Below are positions 21,651-32,830 of a stretch of 64,000 nt of DNA, piece after piece. Each line of letters opens with the position of its first letter. Position 1 is the first letter of the stretch. The notes under the pieces were generated by a model, which was given only the letters and a program-made list of their open reading frames with translations, was not told the DNA's origin and did no database searches. The position numbers and the translations under genes are program-made. This DNA comes from Neoceratodus forsteri (Eukaryota > Chordata > Ceratodontiformes > Ceratodontidae), in the NCBI GenBank assembly GCA_016271365.2, contig CM028129.1, positions 1,008,939,501-1,009,003,500 on the forward strand, in the 5' to 3' direction.

Positions 21651-23221
21651 GTTCCCTTGCTTCTCTGTGGTTAAAAACATTTGTAACTTTTTATGTGAAA
21701 CAAATCCTTTGGTTTGAAAACGTATAGTTACACTGCTAAAATGAATGCAGAAAGTTATACATATCTATCTGGAACACGGGTGGGGGATAACCTTGAGTTG
21801 TATTTTGACCTCCATACGCTGTTTTGCAGATTAACAGGCAGCTCTGGGACACCTGTTAAGACTAATGTACTCTTTAAGATGCTCACAGGAAAGACATTGA
21901 CAAAGTCAAATACATTCTGTGAAACACATGTGGTGTAATTTACAAGAACAGGATGCAGAATTTACCAGCCAGAGAAAACATCCTATAAAGAGAGAGCAAT
22001 GTTTTGTTTAGAGATAGAGAGCACTGGAGATTTTAAAGAGACTCTTCATATGAACAAGAAGGACTTCTGTTTGCATTAACTGCGTGTATCAGGAGCTATC
22101 CCACACAACTTTATTTTATTACTATTGATAATACGCTGTTTACAGATTTTATCATTTCTCCTGGTTTGCCTATGCTTCCTGACTCTACGACCATTAACAA
22201 TGAAATTAAATGCTGAATGTCCTTTAAAAGCACTCAAACATGTGAAATGCATCTATCCAGCCCAACCAAACACTGTATGCAGAACTAATAATTTCTGCCA
22301 TTAGGATACACTGACAAACTTGCATCTGCAACACCATAATTTTCACTGTAAGCAGTTCATCTCTAAATGGCTAAAATTATCAGTAATAATGTAAGACAGG
22401 CTTAAAACGTAAACTATGTGCAACATGAGTCTTTATGAACAGTTTAAAAAGTAATGTCATTTCATAATTAACATCTGAACCAATCTGTAAAGAGATTAAA
22501 ATGTCCATAAAGCAGCAGTTCCTGTAACAAATAAATGTGTATACTTCATTATGTACTCCTACTCAAGGATCCTATGACCATTGATCCCTGAATCCATGCA
22601 ATTAGTATCACATTTCATTTCTGGTTTGCCAGAACTTCTGCTAAACCACAGGACAAATTCCTTCACCCCAACCCCCCCAAAAAAGGCACAGCCATCTCAA
22701 TGGCATCCCTGTGCACTACTTTTACTCCAATACAGGTTCTCACACTTTGTCATAGTGAGCCTCCCCTAATATAGAAATAATTTCTGGCCTCCCAATAGTT
22801 AGAGCAGCTATCATACTTTGCACATTACGGAAGAATACAATGAAGTGCATTTGAGTTGTCGAGTTTATTCTCATTTTATTGAACTTATTATTCTCTCTCT
22901 ATAACCCCTCCCCAGGTCAGCCTACTGGTCCACACTTCTGACTTTCAGACCCTATTTACCCCTCACTGCAATACCCCATGATCAGATTGTTTTCTTTGTC
23001 AGTTTTACCCTGCTCTCAAACACCTTCTTGGGGACCATTTTGCTCCTCCTGCTCTTCCTCCTAGTATCTCTCTGCTTAGCCTTTGTATTTGCGCTTTGCT
23101 GCAGCCAGTATAATGGATCAGTTGTTACCTTGTTCCTGTTTATTTACACTATTTTGCATTTTGTTTTGCACAGTTTCCAAGAATTATATTTCCCATTTAG
23201 CTTTCCCCATGTCATATAAGG
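21651..23221. other. AT-rich DNA, no gene seen
   Basis: No coding block, repeat unit or RNA gene was recognised here. It flanks DIRS-J on the left. 22730-22800 looks weakly like the sequence at 27510-27545 on the other side of DIRS-J, but the match is too short to name. Confidence 0.5.
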
Positions 23222-23226
23222 AAATG

Positions 23227-24160
23227 GAAATTACGTACCTACTGTAATTTGGATTTTCTGTGCATCTTCACCATTAGGTACTTGGCCAGAGGTCATGACC
23301 CCAGCAAGGACTTGATGGGCAAGTGACGCGCATCAGCGCCACCCTGAGGCGGCACTGCGTGGCGCCACGGGTTGGCCGTTAGGTGTGAACACCCACCCTC
23401 CGCCAGTTCTGAGTCACCGGAGGTGAGAAAAGGGTTGGGAGGTGGGACAAGGAAGTCCAAGGGACAGGCAAAGGAAAGATATATAAACTAAATGGAGAAA
23501 TAAACGACAGAGGACAGAACAAGTTTGAAAGACTAAAGGGATTGGGTAGGGGGCCCTAATCTCTGGAAGTAGAAAAGGAGGAGGGAGGGTTAAGGATTTT
23601 AGAAATAAGGATTAGAGTGGGGACAGGAAAACATACCTGGAACCTTGACCTGTCTCCAGATTGTATAGGAACTGCGAAGGAGTAGCCAAGAGGCTAACTG
23701 CCAGAATTCAAGGCACAGAACCGCTGGCAATAACTCCCAACAAAAGCAGAATCAGCTATTCTGGAAAAAAGACAGGATACAGGGATATTCCCCTCTCAAA
23801 AAGGAAATTTTGGTGTAGAAACCTAGTTTCTTAAATAAAAGGATTGACAGGAAGAAGGGGACAAGGAAAGAAAAGAGGGCAACTACCAACCCACATCCCA
23901 CAGGGGTGGAGCCGAAGCACTAAAGACTGAATGCCCCATCCTGACCACTCTGCCCCTAAGAAAATTATCCTATGTGCCCAGTTTACCCACTCCTGACTAA
24001 CAGAAGGAGGGGCGAGAATGGGCACAGAGAGGGAGGGGACCCAGAGACTGAGGCCCCAGGGGATGGAGGATGGGATTAATGAATGGTGAAGATACACAGA
24101 AAGATCAGAATTACGGTGAGTGCATAATTTCCATATCTTATCTGTGTCAATCTTCTCATT
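23227..24160. repeat. DIRS-J left ITR and internal complementary region
   Basis: GGAAATTACGTACCTACTGTAA at 23222-23243 and the following 45 bases pair with 24075-24135 in inverted orientation. The next segment, 24130-24160 (ATCTTATCTGTGTCAATCTTC), is the inverse of the right end at 27340-27375. The ITR proper (23270-23410) pairs with 27185-27330. Confidence 0.85.
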
Positions 24161-24299
24161 CATCACTGCTAGTGATGTCGATCCCCGAGGGGAGTTTCTT
24201 AAGGGACCCAAGTCCTTAGCTCTCCAGTGGGTGACACACTAAAGGGAGAATATTCACGGGCCTGGAAAGGCCCAAAGTGGGAGAGTGAGACAGAGACCC

Positions 24300-26961
24300 T
24301 CGGAGGGGTAGAAGTGCCCAACCACCGCCCTCACCCCACGGAGAAAAGATAGGTTCTTTGGTGAGCGGAGTTAATCACCCACGCCAGGCCAAGGGTGACA
24401 ACCGGGAGAAGCAGCTATTCCATCCGCCTAGTGCAGATCGCTGTCCCTATGACACTGGTAGCTACCTCACTGGCGTCATCGATGCCCTTGCTTGGTGCCT
24501 TGCTAGCTCCAGGCCAGCTGCAGTGTGTGCAATGGCTTGTCTGGTTTGCTCTGTGTCAGGCATCGAGCTAGGAGTCGACCTAGCCTGGACCACAGGAACC
24601 TGTCATAGGTTGCACAGTGGGCCTGATGTGCTGCGATAGAGAGCAGCAACCAAGCCAAGTAGAATGTCCTCCTCCCCAGAAGTCAAAATCCAAGGAATCT
24701 TGATCTGGGTGCCAGTCACGGTGAAGGCGCGAGGCCCATCAGGAGGGTCCAGCTACGCCAATCCTGACTGAAGATGAGGCATGGAACCTGGAGACTCCGG
24801 GGCACAATACCGCTGGCAGAGGTCCCTAGGGCTGGGACTCCGAGAAAGGGCCCTGCCAGAACGCAATGACGCCCCTAAAGGGAGCAGGCCACTGGGGCAC
24901 CACAAGGATGTCAGCACTGAAATTGCCTAGAAAGGCACACGCCAGGTGCTCTGGATTGTGTTGAATGGGGGTGATGTGCAGGTCCTTCAACATCCTCACG
25001 AGGAATCGCTAATACTCGAGCAGATCAGCGGCTGGGAGATGTGGACAGACTGCCTTTCCCCAGAAGAGGGGGGATGAGGAGTCAGAGGACCTCGGGTGTT
25101 CAGAAGCTGGCTGCTCAGGGGAGGTTGAAAAACCTGTCTGTCCATTGCCCTAACATAAGGGGAAACAGAGCAGCCACCGCTCTGAACTGCTCCCAGGAGA
25201 GAGAACTGCTAGGACCAAGAATGTCTGGGAGCACAGGAGAATGTGGCAGAGGAGTGGAAACAAAGCTAACAGGAAGCGGCTGACCTCCACCTGGGCTAGG
25301 GAGTGCACCAGGAGCCCTAAGGAAAAACAGCTCCAGAAAGCTCCACAGCCGACAGCTGATCAACCAAATTGAACTGCCTATGCTGCGCCCTGAAGAATCC
25401 CCTGTGAGGTGGCCAGGGGCCGTGAAAGTCCAGAAGGATGGTCCCCTACCTCACCATACCTCGACCCTCGGAATCCGAGTGCCCTCCTCCTTGAGAGCCA
25501 GCCTAGGCAGCCGGCATCCCTGGTCGGCCCCAAAGGAGCTATTCTAGGGAGCAGCATCTCCTCCCTCCGCGGGTGCTCCGTCGGCCCCAAAGTTGGGTGA
25601 TCCAGGCACACCACCTGAGGGGTACCACCACTGATGGGTCAGAGAACCCTCCGAGACCAGGCTGCAGAGCAATGGTGGCCTGCACCACTGCCTGCTGGTC
25701 AGCACCCTGACCCTGGTCCCGGGAGTCACTGTCCGCTCCTCAGAGGGGGCTGACCCCGGCCTGTCGAGGACACTACCCAAGGTGACCAGATAAGCAGCCA
25801 ACTCCAAAGAGTCCGCTGCCTGTATGACTCAGAGTCTGATTCCCTCCAAGAGGTGGAAATCAAGTCCTGTGCCAAACAGTGTGGACGCCCGCTACCATCT
25901 CAACCACAAAGGGCACCAGAAACAGACTGCACCAGAGTCAGTGCCTATGTCCCCAGGCGCACCGCGAACAGTGCCAGAAGACACTGTTCCAACGATGGCA
26001 GCAGCTTGGAGCCGGAGCCTGTCACGGCACCATCCTAACCCACCGCACCGCAAGCGCGCCAAGACCAGAGACTGCACCAACAATGGCTCCGACCACACTC
26101 TCAGCGCCATGAAGGCACCGAGGTCGGAGACCCCAAGGGGCCAACCCGCCCATGGCATCGAGCGGTGCTGTGGACAGAGATGGCGCCAACGGTTGGCCCC
26201 AACCACACTCTGTGCCATGGACGGAGCTGAGCTCAAACTCCCATGGCGCCGTGTCCAGCCCAGAGCCGCGAGTGGCTCCAGAGCTGGACATAGCGCCATG
26301 CTCAACCACGGAAGGCACCAGGGCGCAGAGAGTCAGGATGGCACCGAGAGCCTCCCCCACGGCGCTAGTAGCACCATCGGTGCCGGAACGGAGCCGACAG
26401 CAGAAATGGCGCCAAGCCACAGACCAGCACCAACAGCGCCATCAGGGCCCACGCGCCAAGGCCAAGAGACGGCAATCGACAGATTACATATAGAGGACGT
26501 GCACCGACTCCAGGCCTTCCGAGCCAAGGTACACCGGGAAGCCTTAGTCTCCAAGAGGCGAGTGAAAGTGTGCTCCCCGCCTGTCTCCTGGAGGAACAGA
26601 CTGCAGACTGGGCCTCCTGCACTCGAAGGGCCTCTGCCATGGCTAGGCTACAAGAGGCAGAGGTCCCCTCCTCCTCGGTCCGTAGAGGACCTGGAGGAAA
26701 GGCCAGGAGAAAGCGGCTTGGCCCGAGTGTGTGCCCGCTCTCGAAGTCGGCAGAGCTCGTCCCCACTTTCCACGCGCATTGCTCGATGACAGTGGTCCAC
26801 TGAGAAGCAGGCGCCACACGAATCCATGTCATGTAGCGGGCCAAGACACGCAAGGCAACGGTCATGCTGGTCTGTGACAGAGTACTTACCGCTGCATGGG
26901 CACCGCATTTACGGGGGGGCCATCTCGCCTTCAAAGTTTTCTTGCCTCCCGACAGAGACAT
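24300..26961 (-). pseudogene. DIRS-J gag-like protein
   Basis: Long gag region starting at the minus-strand ATG at 26961 (MSLSGGKKTLK). About 15 codons in, a run of seven G (26913-26919) coincides with a frame change. The downstream frame holds a full zinc cluster at about 26800-26870: CLACLGPLHDMDSCGAC, matching CX2CX4HX4CX2C. Further down, 26022-26420 is open for 132 codons and rich in small residues and GA pairs. It overlaps a repetitive GGCACC/GGCGCC-rich tract. 24300-25800 has only short open stretches and is assigned by continuity. Confidence 0.6.
25900..26480. repeat. GGCACC/GGCGCC-rich tract inside gag
   Basis: About a dozen GGCACC, GGCGCC or AGCGCCAT words at irregular spacing in a GC-rich stretch. 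It is not a simple tandem array. On the minus strand these words give repeated Met/Val-Ala-Pro or Gly-Ala pairs depending on frame. Confidence 0.6.
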
Positions 26962-27184
26962 GACCTACAGAAAAGAACACCAAACAAGACCAGACGTCGC
27001 AAAATAAAATAAAGAACAGTCTTACCAGGCGATGTTGAGTACAGCAAACAGAAACAGCAGGATAAACTCAGAGCCAGCGGACTGTGACACGGTCGGCGAA
27101 CTGCGACACACGAAGGCTTGAGACGAAGTAGGCCTCTCAGTTTTCTCTCTCACAGCTACCCACGAGGTCACCTTGATGGCAGAA

Positions 27185-27377
27185 GACGAAGAACTGGCGG
27201 AGGGCGGAGTCGACAACACCCAACGGCCAACTCAGCGCCACGAAAAGGCCGGTTTCGAGGGCGGTGCCAATGATGTAGACTCCACCCATACAAAAATCTC
27301 CCGCAGGGTCATGACCTCCAGCCAGGTACCCAAAGGTGATGAATGGTGAAGACTGACACAGATAAGATCAAGTGTTT
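27185..27377. repeat. DIRS-J right inverted terminal repeat
   Basis: Pairs with 23227-23410. Shared inverted words include GGTCATGACC, GGTACC/GGTACT, GTTGGCCGTT and CTCCGCCAGTTCT. Confidence 0.85.
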
Positions 27378-27840
27378 GTTGAGCACGCTTTCCTGGTAAC
27401 CATTTTGTACATAAATTCGCATGCCATTATTTGCTTTCAGTTTGCTACATCCTTTCACACAAAGCATCCAAAACTTGACATTTAAATATAGTACATTTAT
27501 GTTTGCTTGAGCCTCCCTGGGAGGCTGGCTTCACTATTTGAGAAACCCTTGCTCTAATACATCATTTCCACTGACGTGGGACTCCTTAAAGTTTCAAAAT
27601 TGGGGTCCCAGAATCTTGAAATGATTTGCTAGCAGAAGCCCTGTTTACCATGTTACAGCTTTAGCTTTGTGATTTGGAATTAGACTGGATGACCCCAGTG
27701 TACCACGAGGAGGGATTTCTGTTATAAACTACTACAGTTCACCTTGGTCACAATGGGTGTCCAATGCAGATGATAATAATACCGATGAAAGCCGGATGCA
27801 GCCTTATGGGTAAACGAGCTCTTGTTTAATCATGCAAAAT
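27378..27840. other. AT-rich spacer, no gene seen
   Basis: Lies between DIRS-J and the first recognisable base of DIRS-C. Nothing could be identified. Confidence 0.4.
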
Positions 27841-27941
27841 CTTAAAAATGCTACAGACAGCCTGGGTGACTGGAGGCTACAGGCCCAAGACAGGAGGCCT
27901 TGAAGCACAGCTAGGCTGAAGCCTGCCCTTTAGGGAATGGG

Positions 27942-28125
27942 ATATCGCTTACCAGGAAGGCACACTAAGCCAAAGCCTGTTTCCAGGTGCGAACTGGGAG
28001 CACAAGGAAATTATGTGACTTACTCAGGGTCACACAATATGCAAGGGGCTGTGGGATTCAAACCTAGGTCTCCAGGTTTGCAGCTCAGTGCCCTAAACCA
28101 CAGTGCTATACTGCTTCCTTTCTTT
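27942..28125 (-). mobile_element. CORE/MIR-like SINE
   Basis: Minus-strand SINE. The tRNA-like head (28125 down to about 28050) has an A-box-like stretch followed by a B-box-like GGTTTGAATCC. The centre carries the CORE word TGTGACCCTGAGTAAGTCAC, typical of MIR/CORE-SINEs. It interrupts DIRS-C. Confidence 0.8.
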
Positions 28126-28189
28126 CAAAATCATGTCCTTCAGAGGGAAGCAATGTCCAAACTGTAGAGTTTAGTGAAAGTGTGGACAG

Positions 28190-29250
28190 AACTCCAAGTT
28201 GCAGCAGCACAAATCTCTGCAGCTGAAACAAGCAACTTTAGTGGCCATGCCTCTGACTGAATGCCCACATACAATGCCAGGAAAATTCCTTACCATATCT
28301 CCTATAACAAAAAGTACTACAGTTGGCCAACCATTTGGACAGGCACTGTTTAGAAACTAGAACACCCTCTTTCCCAGAGGCAAACTAAACAAACTGTGAG
28401 GATTGTCCTGCAGTCCTTCATACACAGTGTTTTTATAGTAGCACAAAATTCTGTGTATATCTCAGAGTGTGGAGCAATGTTGCCCCTGGATTAGCATGCT
28501 CTGGATAACAGACAGACAGGTGGATGGTCTGATTTAGGGTAAACTCAAGACATCACCTTTGGAAGACACTTAGATTCATACCAAGATGCCCTGTCTTGTA
28601 GAAAATCAAATAATGAGGCTCATACATCAAAGCCTGAAGCTTGGAAACCCTTCCAGCAGAAGTAACGGCAACTAAAAATAACGCTTTCCGTGACAGAAAG
28701 CACAGTCCACATGTCATTTTGGCTCCTTTTGAGCCTGCTGCAAGTTTCTCCAACACATAATTCAAGTCTCAAGGAGGGACCGGATTGCAGACAGGAGGCT
28801 GCAGATGGAGAATGCCTTCAAGGAAGTATGGGACACTTCGGCTGCACCACCATTAGCCATGAACAGGCACATGGAAGGCTGAAATGGCTGACAGGTGTAC
28901 CTTAACAGAGGAGTATTGCACCAGAATCTGAAAGGAACAAGTACTTCAGAATTTGATTCACTGGGCAAGTGTAAGGGTCCAAGAGATGGGAAGCAGCCCA
29001 TAGAGCAAAGTGCTTCCACTTCATGGAATAAGTGGCCCTGGTGGAAGGCTTCCTCGCAGCTATCATTACATCAGCCACCTGTTGTGACTCCCCAAATCTA
29101 GCCATAGCTATGTCTTCAGGAGCCATCACATGGAGATGCGTGACTTGAGGTCTGGAGGACCAGGGTGTCATTCCTGTGAGACCAAGCTTTTGCATAGGTG
29201 CAAAGTACTGGGGTTCCACCACCAGCTGCTGTAGCAGCAAGGGGAAACCA
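28190..29250 (-). pseudogene. DIRS-C tyrosine recombinase
   Basis: Box I is at about 28620-28690: ALFLVAVTSAGRVSKLQAL, with Arg retained but the usual RRISE changed to GRVSK. N-terminal sequence lies at 28950-29200, with VMAPEDIAMARFGESQQVAD and ARKPSTRATYSMKWK (29020-29110). The C-terminus is degraded in 28190-28550. The same N-terminal block occurs in DIRS-G (40651-40854), where it reads MAPEDIAIVRFGVLPK. Confidence 0.7.
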
Positions 29251-30890
29251 GATCTAACGAGGCCAGAAGGCGGCTATGAGGGTCATGGTGGACCCTTTCA
29301 TCTGGAGCTAGATTAGCACCCTCTGAATTAGAGGAAAGGCAGAGAGGAACCTCCTTTCCAAGAGAAGGAAAACAAGTCTCGCCAGAAAACTCCAAGCCCT
29401 GGAGTGAGCAAGCAGAAACACTGCAGTTTTGTGTTGAGCAGGGATGCAAAAGGTCCAACTCTAGACGACCCCACCTGTCAAACAGATCCTCTACAACCAA
29501 GGTCAGCAGCTCCCACTGCATCTAAGACTGATCAGCTGAGCCTGTCTGCCAGGACGCTTTGGATGCCTGGAACATGGAGGGCCAATAGTTCAAGACAGTA
29601 TTCTAGAGCCCAGTACCAGACCCTCGCTTCCCGACAGAGGGCATGACTGGGATCCCCTTGTTTGTTGGATGTAGTGAACTACACTGATGTCTGTCTGCGC
29701 TAGCAGATGAACTCAGGGACAGATGTAAAGCATACAGGATGGCCCTCATCTCTAGGACATTGATGTGGAGAGCAGCCTCACTCTGGACCATGTTCCTCCG
29801 AGTCTGGTGAGGCCCCAGACGGGCTCCCAGCCAAACCTTGAAGCATCTGTGGTGAGAATCTGCTGAGGGAAGGACTGAGTAAGGAACCCCTTTAACAGGT
29901 TACTGGGTTCCATCCATCACAACAGCCCTTTTTATAAATTTTTTTTTTTACCGGGAGGATACTAGAACTTGTTGTTCTAGGTCGCCAGTGGCTGGTGCCA
30001 CTGGACCCTCAGTGTCCACTGGGGAATCCGCACGCTCAGCCTGGCCAAATGTACAGTGACAATGGCTGCAGCCATGAGGCCCAAGAGCCACAGAAAGGTT
30101 CTGGCCATGACATATCTGCAACTGTAAAGCAGCTGGGACTGAACAGTTAGGCGGTCCACCCTATCCTGTGGAAGGAACGCAAAGCCCTGAGTTGTGTCCA
30201 GGATTGCCCCAATCTACTGGAGAAGATGACAAGGAGTCAAGACTGATCTGGGCAGATTGGCCATGATTCCAAGGCATGGAACAACTGCCTGGTACACTCT
30301 AGGGTCAGGAGCAGCTGCTCATTGGTCTGTGCTTGAGCAACCAGTCATCCAGGTAAGGAAAACGTGCACAGCTTCCCTCCTGAGGGCACTGCTACCACCA
30401 CCAAGCATTTGGTAGTAAAGACCCGTGGTGCAGAAGATAAGCCAAAGAGCAAAGCTCGCAACTACCCGATAGTGCTTCCCTGAACTGGAACCAAAAGTAC
30501 TGTCTGTGGAGGCGACACACCTTGATATGCAGGTATACATCCTGCATGTCAAAGAGCAGATCCAGTCTCCTGGTGCAGCAGACTGAGTGTCACTATCCTG
30601 AACTTCTTGTACTGGATACAGGAATTCAGGTTCCTCAGACCTAGGATGGTCCGCAAATCTCTATGGATTTCCCGCAGCACTGGAATGTGGTCTGGAAGAT
30701 AGCTTGAATGAACTGGAGGTTGAGTTGGAGGCTGCTCCAGAAGTTCTGGAGTGTGGCTTTGTTCTGTAAGCTGCAGGACACATACATCTGGTGATCTCAC
30801 GCCACCTGTCCAGGTGGAGAGAGAACGGCCTCTACCACTCCATCCCTCATTGCTGGAGGGTGGAGGTCCGCAAGGAGTCATGCTGAGGTA
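29251..30890 (-). pseudogene. DIRS-C RT-RNase H region
   Basis: RT catalytic box YLDD at 30344-30355. RT N-terminal sequence is at 30600-30660 (LGLRNLNSCIQYKKF). RNase H connection sequence lies at 29977-30159, with WLLGLMAAAIVTVHLARLSV. RNase H end and linker are at 29400-29760. The remains of the linker (29168-29520: DRWGRLELDLLHP) match the VDLF block of other copies. Stops are frequent. Confidence 0.7.
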
Positions 30891-31417
30891 TCCTCAGTGC
30901 CAAGGTTGCATTCCCTCCTCTGGGGGCCTTCCCAGAGATACAGTATAGGGCAGACAAGGCTGCTGCTGTGAAGCATTTGCCCTGGGATTTGACCCCTAGC
31001 TTGGGCTTATGAAAGGTCTGATGAAAGGGCACCCTCTGCCACTTTTTGGCTGAGTGTGGTATAGGGTGTGAAAGGACCGGCAAGTCCTACCCGGGCCTTC
31101 AGGTCAGAAAAGAATGTCTTTCACAACCACCTCAAGAGTTTATAACCTCTGAATGGGGCATTGAGAATGGACTGTTGCACATCTGTAGCAAAGCCAGACA
31201 CCCTAAGCCAAGAATGCCTCCTCAAAGAGATATACCTCTGCTGCTGCCCTGGTGGAGGCATCAGCAGCATCATAAGCAGACCGCAGAAGATGTTGACCAA
31301 TGTCTGCGCCAGACTGGAGGGCCTTAGCAGTTCCAGCCTCTGGGGACCTTCTGAGAGAGCCTGAGCCAAAGCCTTTCTTCCAGAAAGCATTCTGAAATTT
31401 GATCATGTGGGACACAA

Positions 31418-31530
31418 TTTATTTATGTATTTGTTTACCAGGTAATTGCACTGATCCAAAGGACCGCTTCAGGCACAACCTGGGCCACAAAGATGGCACA
31501 TAGGTCACATGGTTAGGAAATACAATTCAC
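31418..31530 (-). mobile_element. SINE tail fragment
   Basis: Contains TTTATTTATGTATTTGTTTACCAGGTAA followed by TTCAGGCACAACCTGGG, which resemble the tail and CORE-distal part of the SINEs at 32257 and 47993. It interrupts gag of DIRS-C between GATCATGTGGGACAC and a segment that aligns with 56770. Confidence 0.5.
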
Positions 31531-31949
31531 AGTTAGGACCCTGATGGCCAGCGTAGCTGAGGCAAAGGTCCTTTCCCCATGAGCAGGGTCACTGGAAAAC
31601 TGCAGAAAACTTTACCCAAAATTGCGGAGGCTTAGTGCAGAAATTGCATGGAAATTGTTGGAGTTCACTATACATCCCTAGTGCTCAATAATAAAATCTT
31701 TGTTTGCTGCACAATGTAATGATCACATAAATTGTTAGATAAATGTATTGCCCTTGTATATACTTTCAATATAAAAAGGTTTGGTGTTTTTGAAATGAAC
31801 TGTAAATTAATCATTATGTAGCATATCTTTTAAAACCTAATGACATCTACCTCTTGCAGTGCTAACTAGATGTTATTTGGTAATTCACAGTCAGTCCATA
31901 TTGAATAAATCCTGAAACATATTTTGCCATTTTCTGGATGTCAGATCCT

Positions 31950-32830
31950 GAAGTCTGTTTAAAGAGCTGTGGACATGATTGGGCAGGCAACTCATCCAGA
32001 AGTTGCCTGCCCGGTGAATAAATAAACTAGTGCTGCAATTTATCTAGCCAGCATTTAACTTAATGCCCGGCTCATTTACCTTCAGTGTGAGCGGCGTCCC
32101 TCTCAGTGCTGCAGCCGCCACAAAAATCAGCTTTTTGATGACGTTAGGTATGGAACTGGGCTGCAGGTGCTCTATGTAGGCAGTAGCAGAATGGGATCGG
32201 GGATGGGGGCTGTCAAACTGCACTATTATCTTTGCTAGCAGTTCTACATGTATTGGGGCTACTTATTTTATTTTAGTCTTTGGTAACCGGTAAGACCCAC
32301 TAGGCACAAGTGCCTGTTTTCAGGGCCGACCTGACAGCATTGGGCAGTTAAGGATTTGCTCAGTCACACAGTATGCAAGTGGAGGTTGTGAGAATCAAAC
32401 CAAGGTCTGGTTTGCTGGATGTACCAAGCTTGCTCACAGCTCATTGCTCTAACCGCTAAGCTATACTGCCAGCCCAGGCATATCATAGCCCGGCATATGT
32501 AGAACGGCCAGCGAAAATATGTTAGTACAGTTTGACAGATCCCTCCCCGATCCTATTCCCATCATATTACTCCATACACAGAGTGCCTGCAGCCCAATTC
32601 CATACCAAACGCCATCAAAAGCTGATTTGGCAGGCTAAAGCATTGAGAGGGCTCCTCAGCTCATACACAGAAGGTACGAGCCGGCATTGTACATTAAAAT
32701 TTAAGTATTTATGTTGGCCAGAAAAATTGTAGCACAAGTTTATTCAGCTAATTGGGCAGGCAACCTCTGAATGAGTTGCCTGCCAGAATCACGCTACCAG
32801 CTCTTCAACAACTACTTATTTTGGTGCAAG
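31950..32830. repeat. Long foldback with SINE in the loop
   Basis: Two inverted arms of about 280 bases, 31955-32256 and 32478-32825, pair with moderate mismatch. One well conserved stretch is AATCAGCTTTTTGATG near 32126-32141, inverse near 32608-32628. Each outer end has its own small hairpin: a perfect 12-bp stem GGGCAGGCAACT/AGTTGCCTGCCC at 31981-32012, and a 10-bp stem at 32753-32785. A SINE occupies the centre. It lies within the hAT element and could be part of it or a separate palindromic MITE. Confidence 0.85.
32257..32476 (-). mobile_element. CORE-like SINE in foldback loop
   Basis: Minus-strand SINE very similar to 47993-48201. The head is a tRNA-like stretch with GGTTTGATTCTC as B box (near 32390) and a TAGC...GGTTAGAGC A box (near 32450). 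The middle has a degraded CORE word, and the tail is GTCTTTGGTAACCGGTAAG with poly-T on the plus strand. Confidence 0.8.

Larger units (their letters stand above)
23222..27377 (-). mobile_element. DIRS-J, pol- and recombinase-less
   Basis: A DIRS element of about 4.15 kb with inverted terminal repeats (23227-23410 with 27185-27377) and an internal complementary region (24070-24160). Between the complementary region and the right repeat only gag-like sequence is seen. No RT, RNase H, methyltransferase or recombinase block is found on either strand. It looks like a non-autonomous derivative that would need a partner's enzymes. The left non-coding interval (23410-24070) is about twice as long as in DIRS-B. 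Confidence 0.75.

Noticed and set aside
22580..23220. Exons or 3' UTR of a host gene
   Set aside because: Short open frames without conserved domains, no clear splice-site pairing and no coding bias seen.
23400..24060. Recombinase remnants in DIRS-J
   Set aside because: Looked for box I (RRISELQAL) and the HY tail block in all frames and saw none. The region is purine-rich non-coding sequence.
25824..26789. 321-codon plus-strand frame as a host gene
   Set aside because: It lies antisense to DIRS-J gag, whose zinc cluster is on the minus strand. It has no domain and sits in GC-rich repetitive sequence where stops are scarce.
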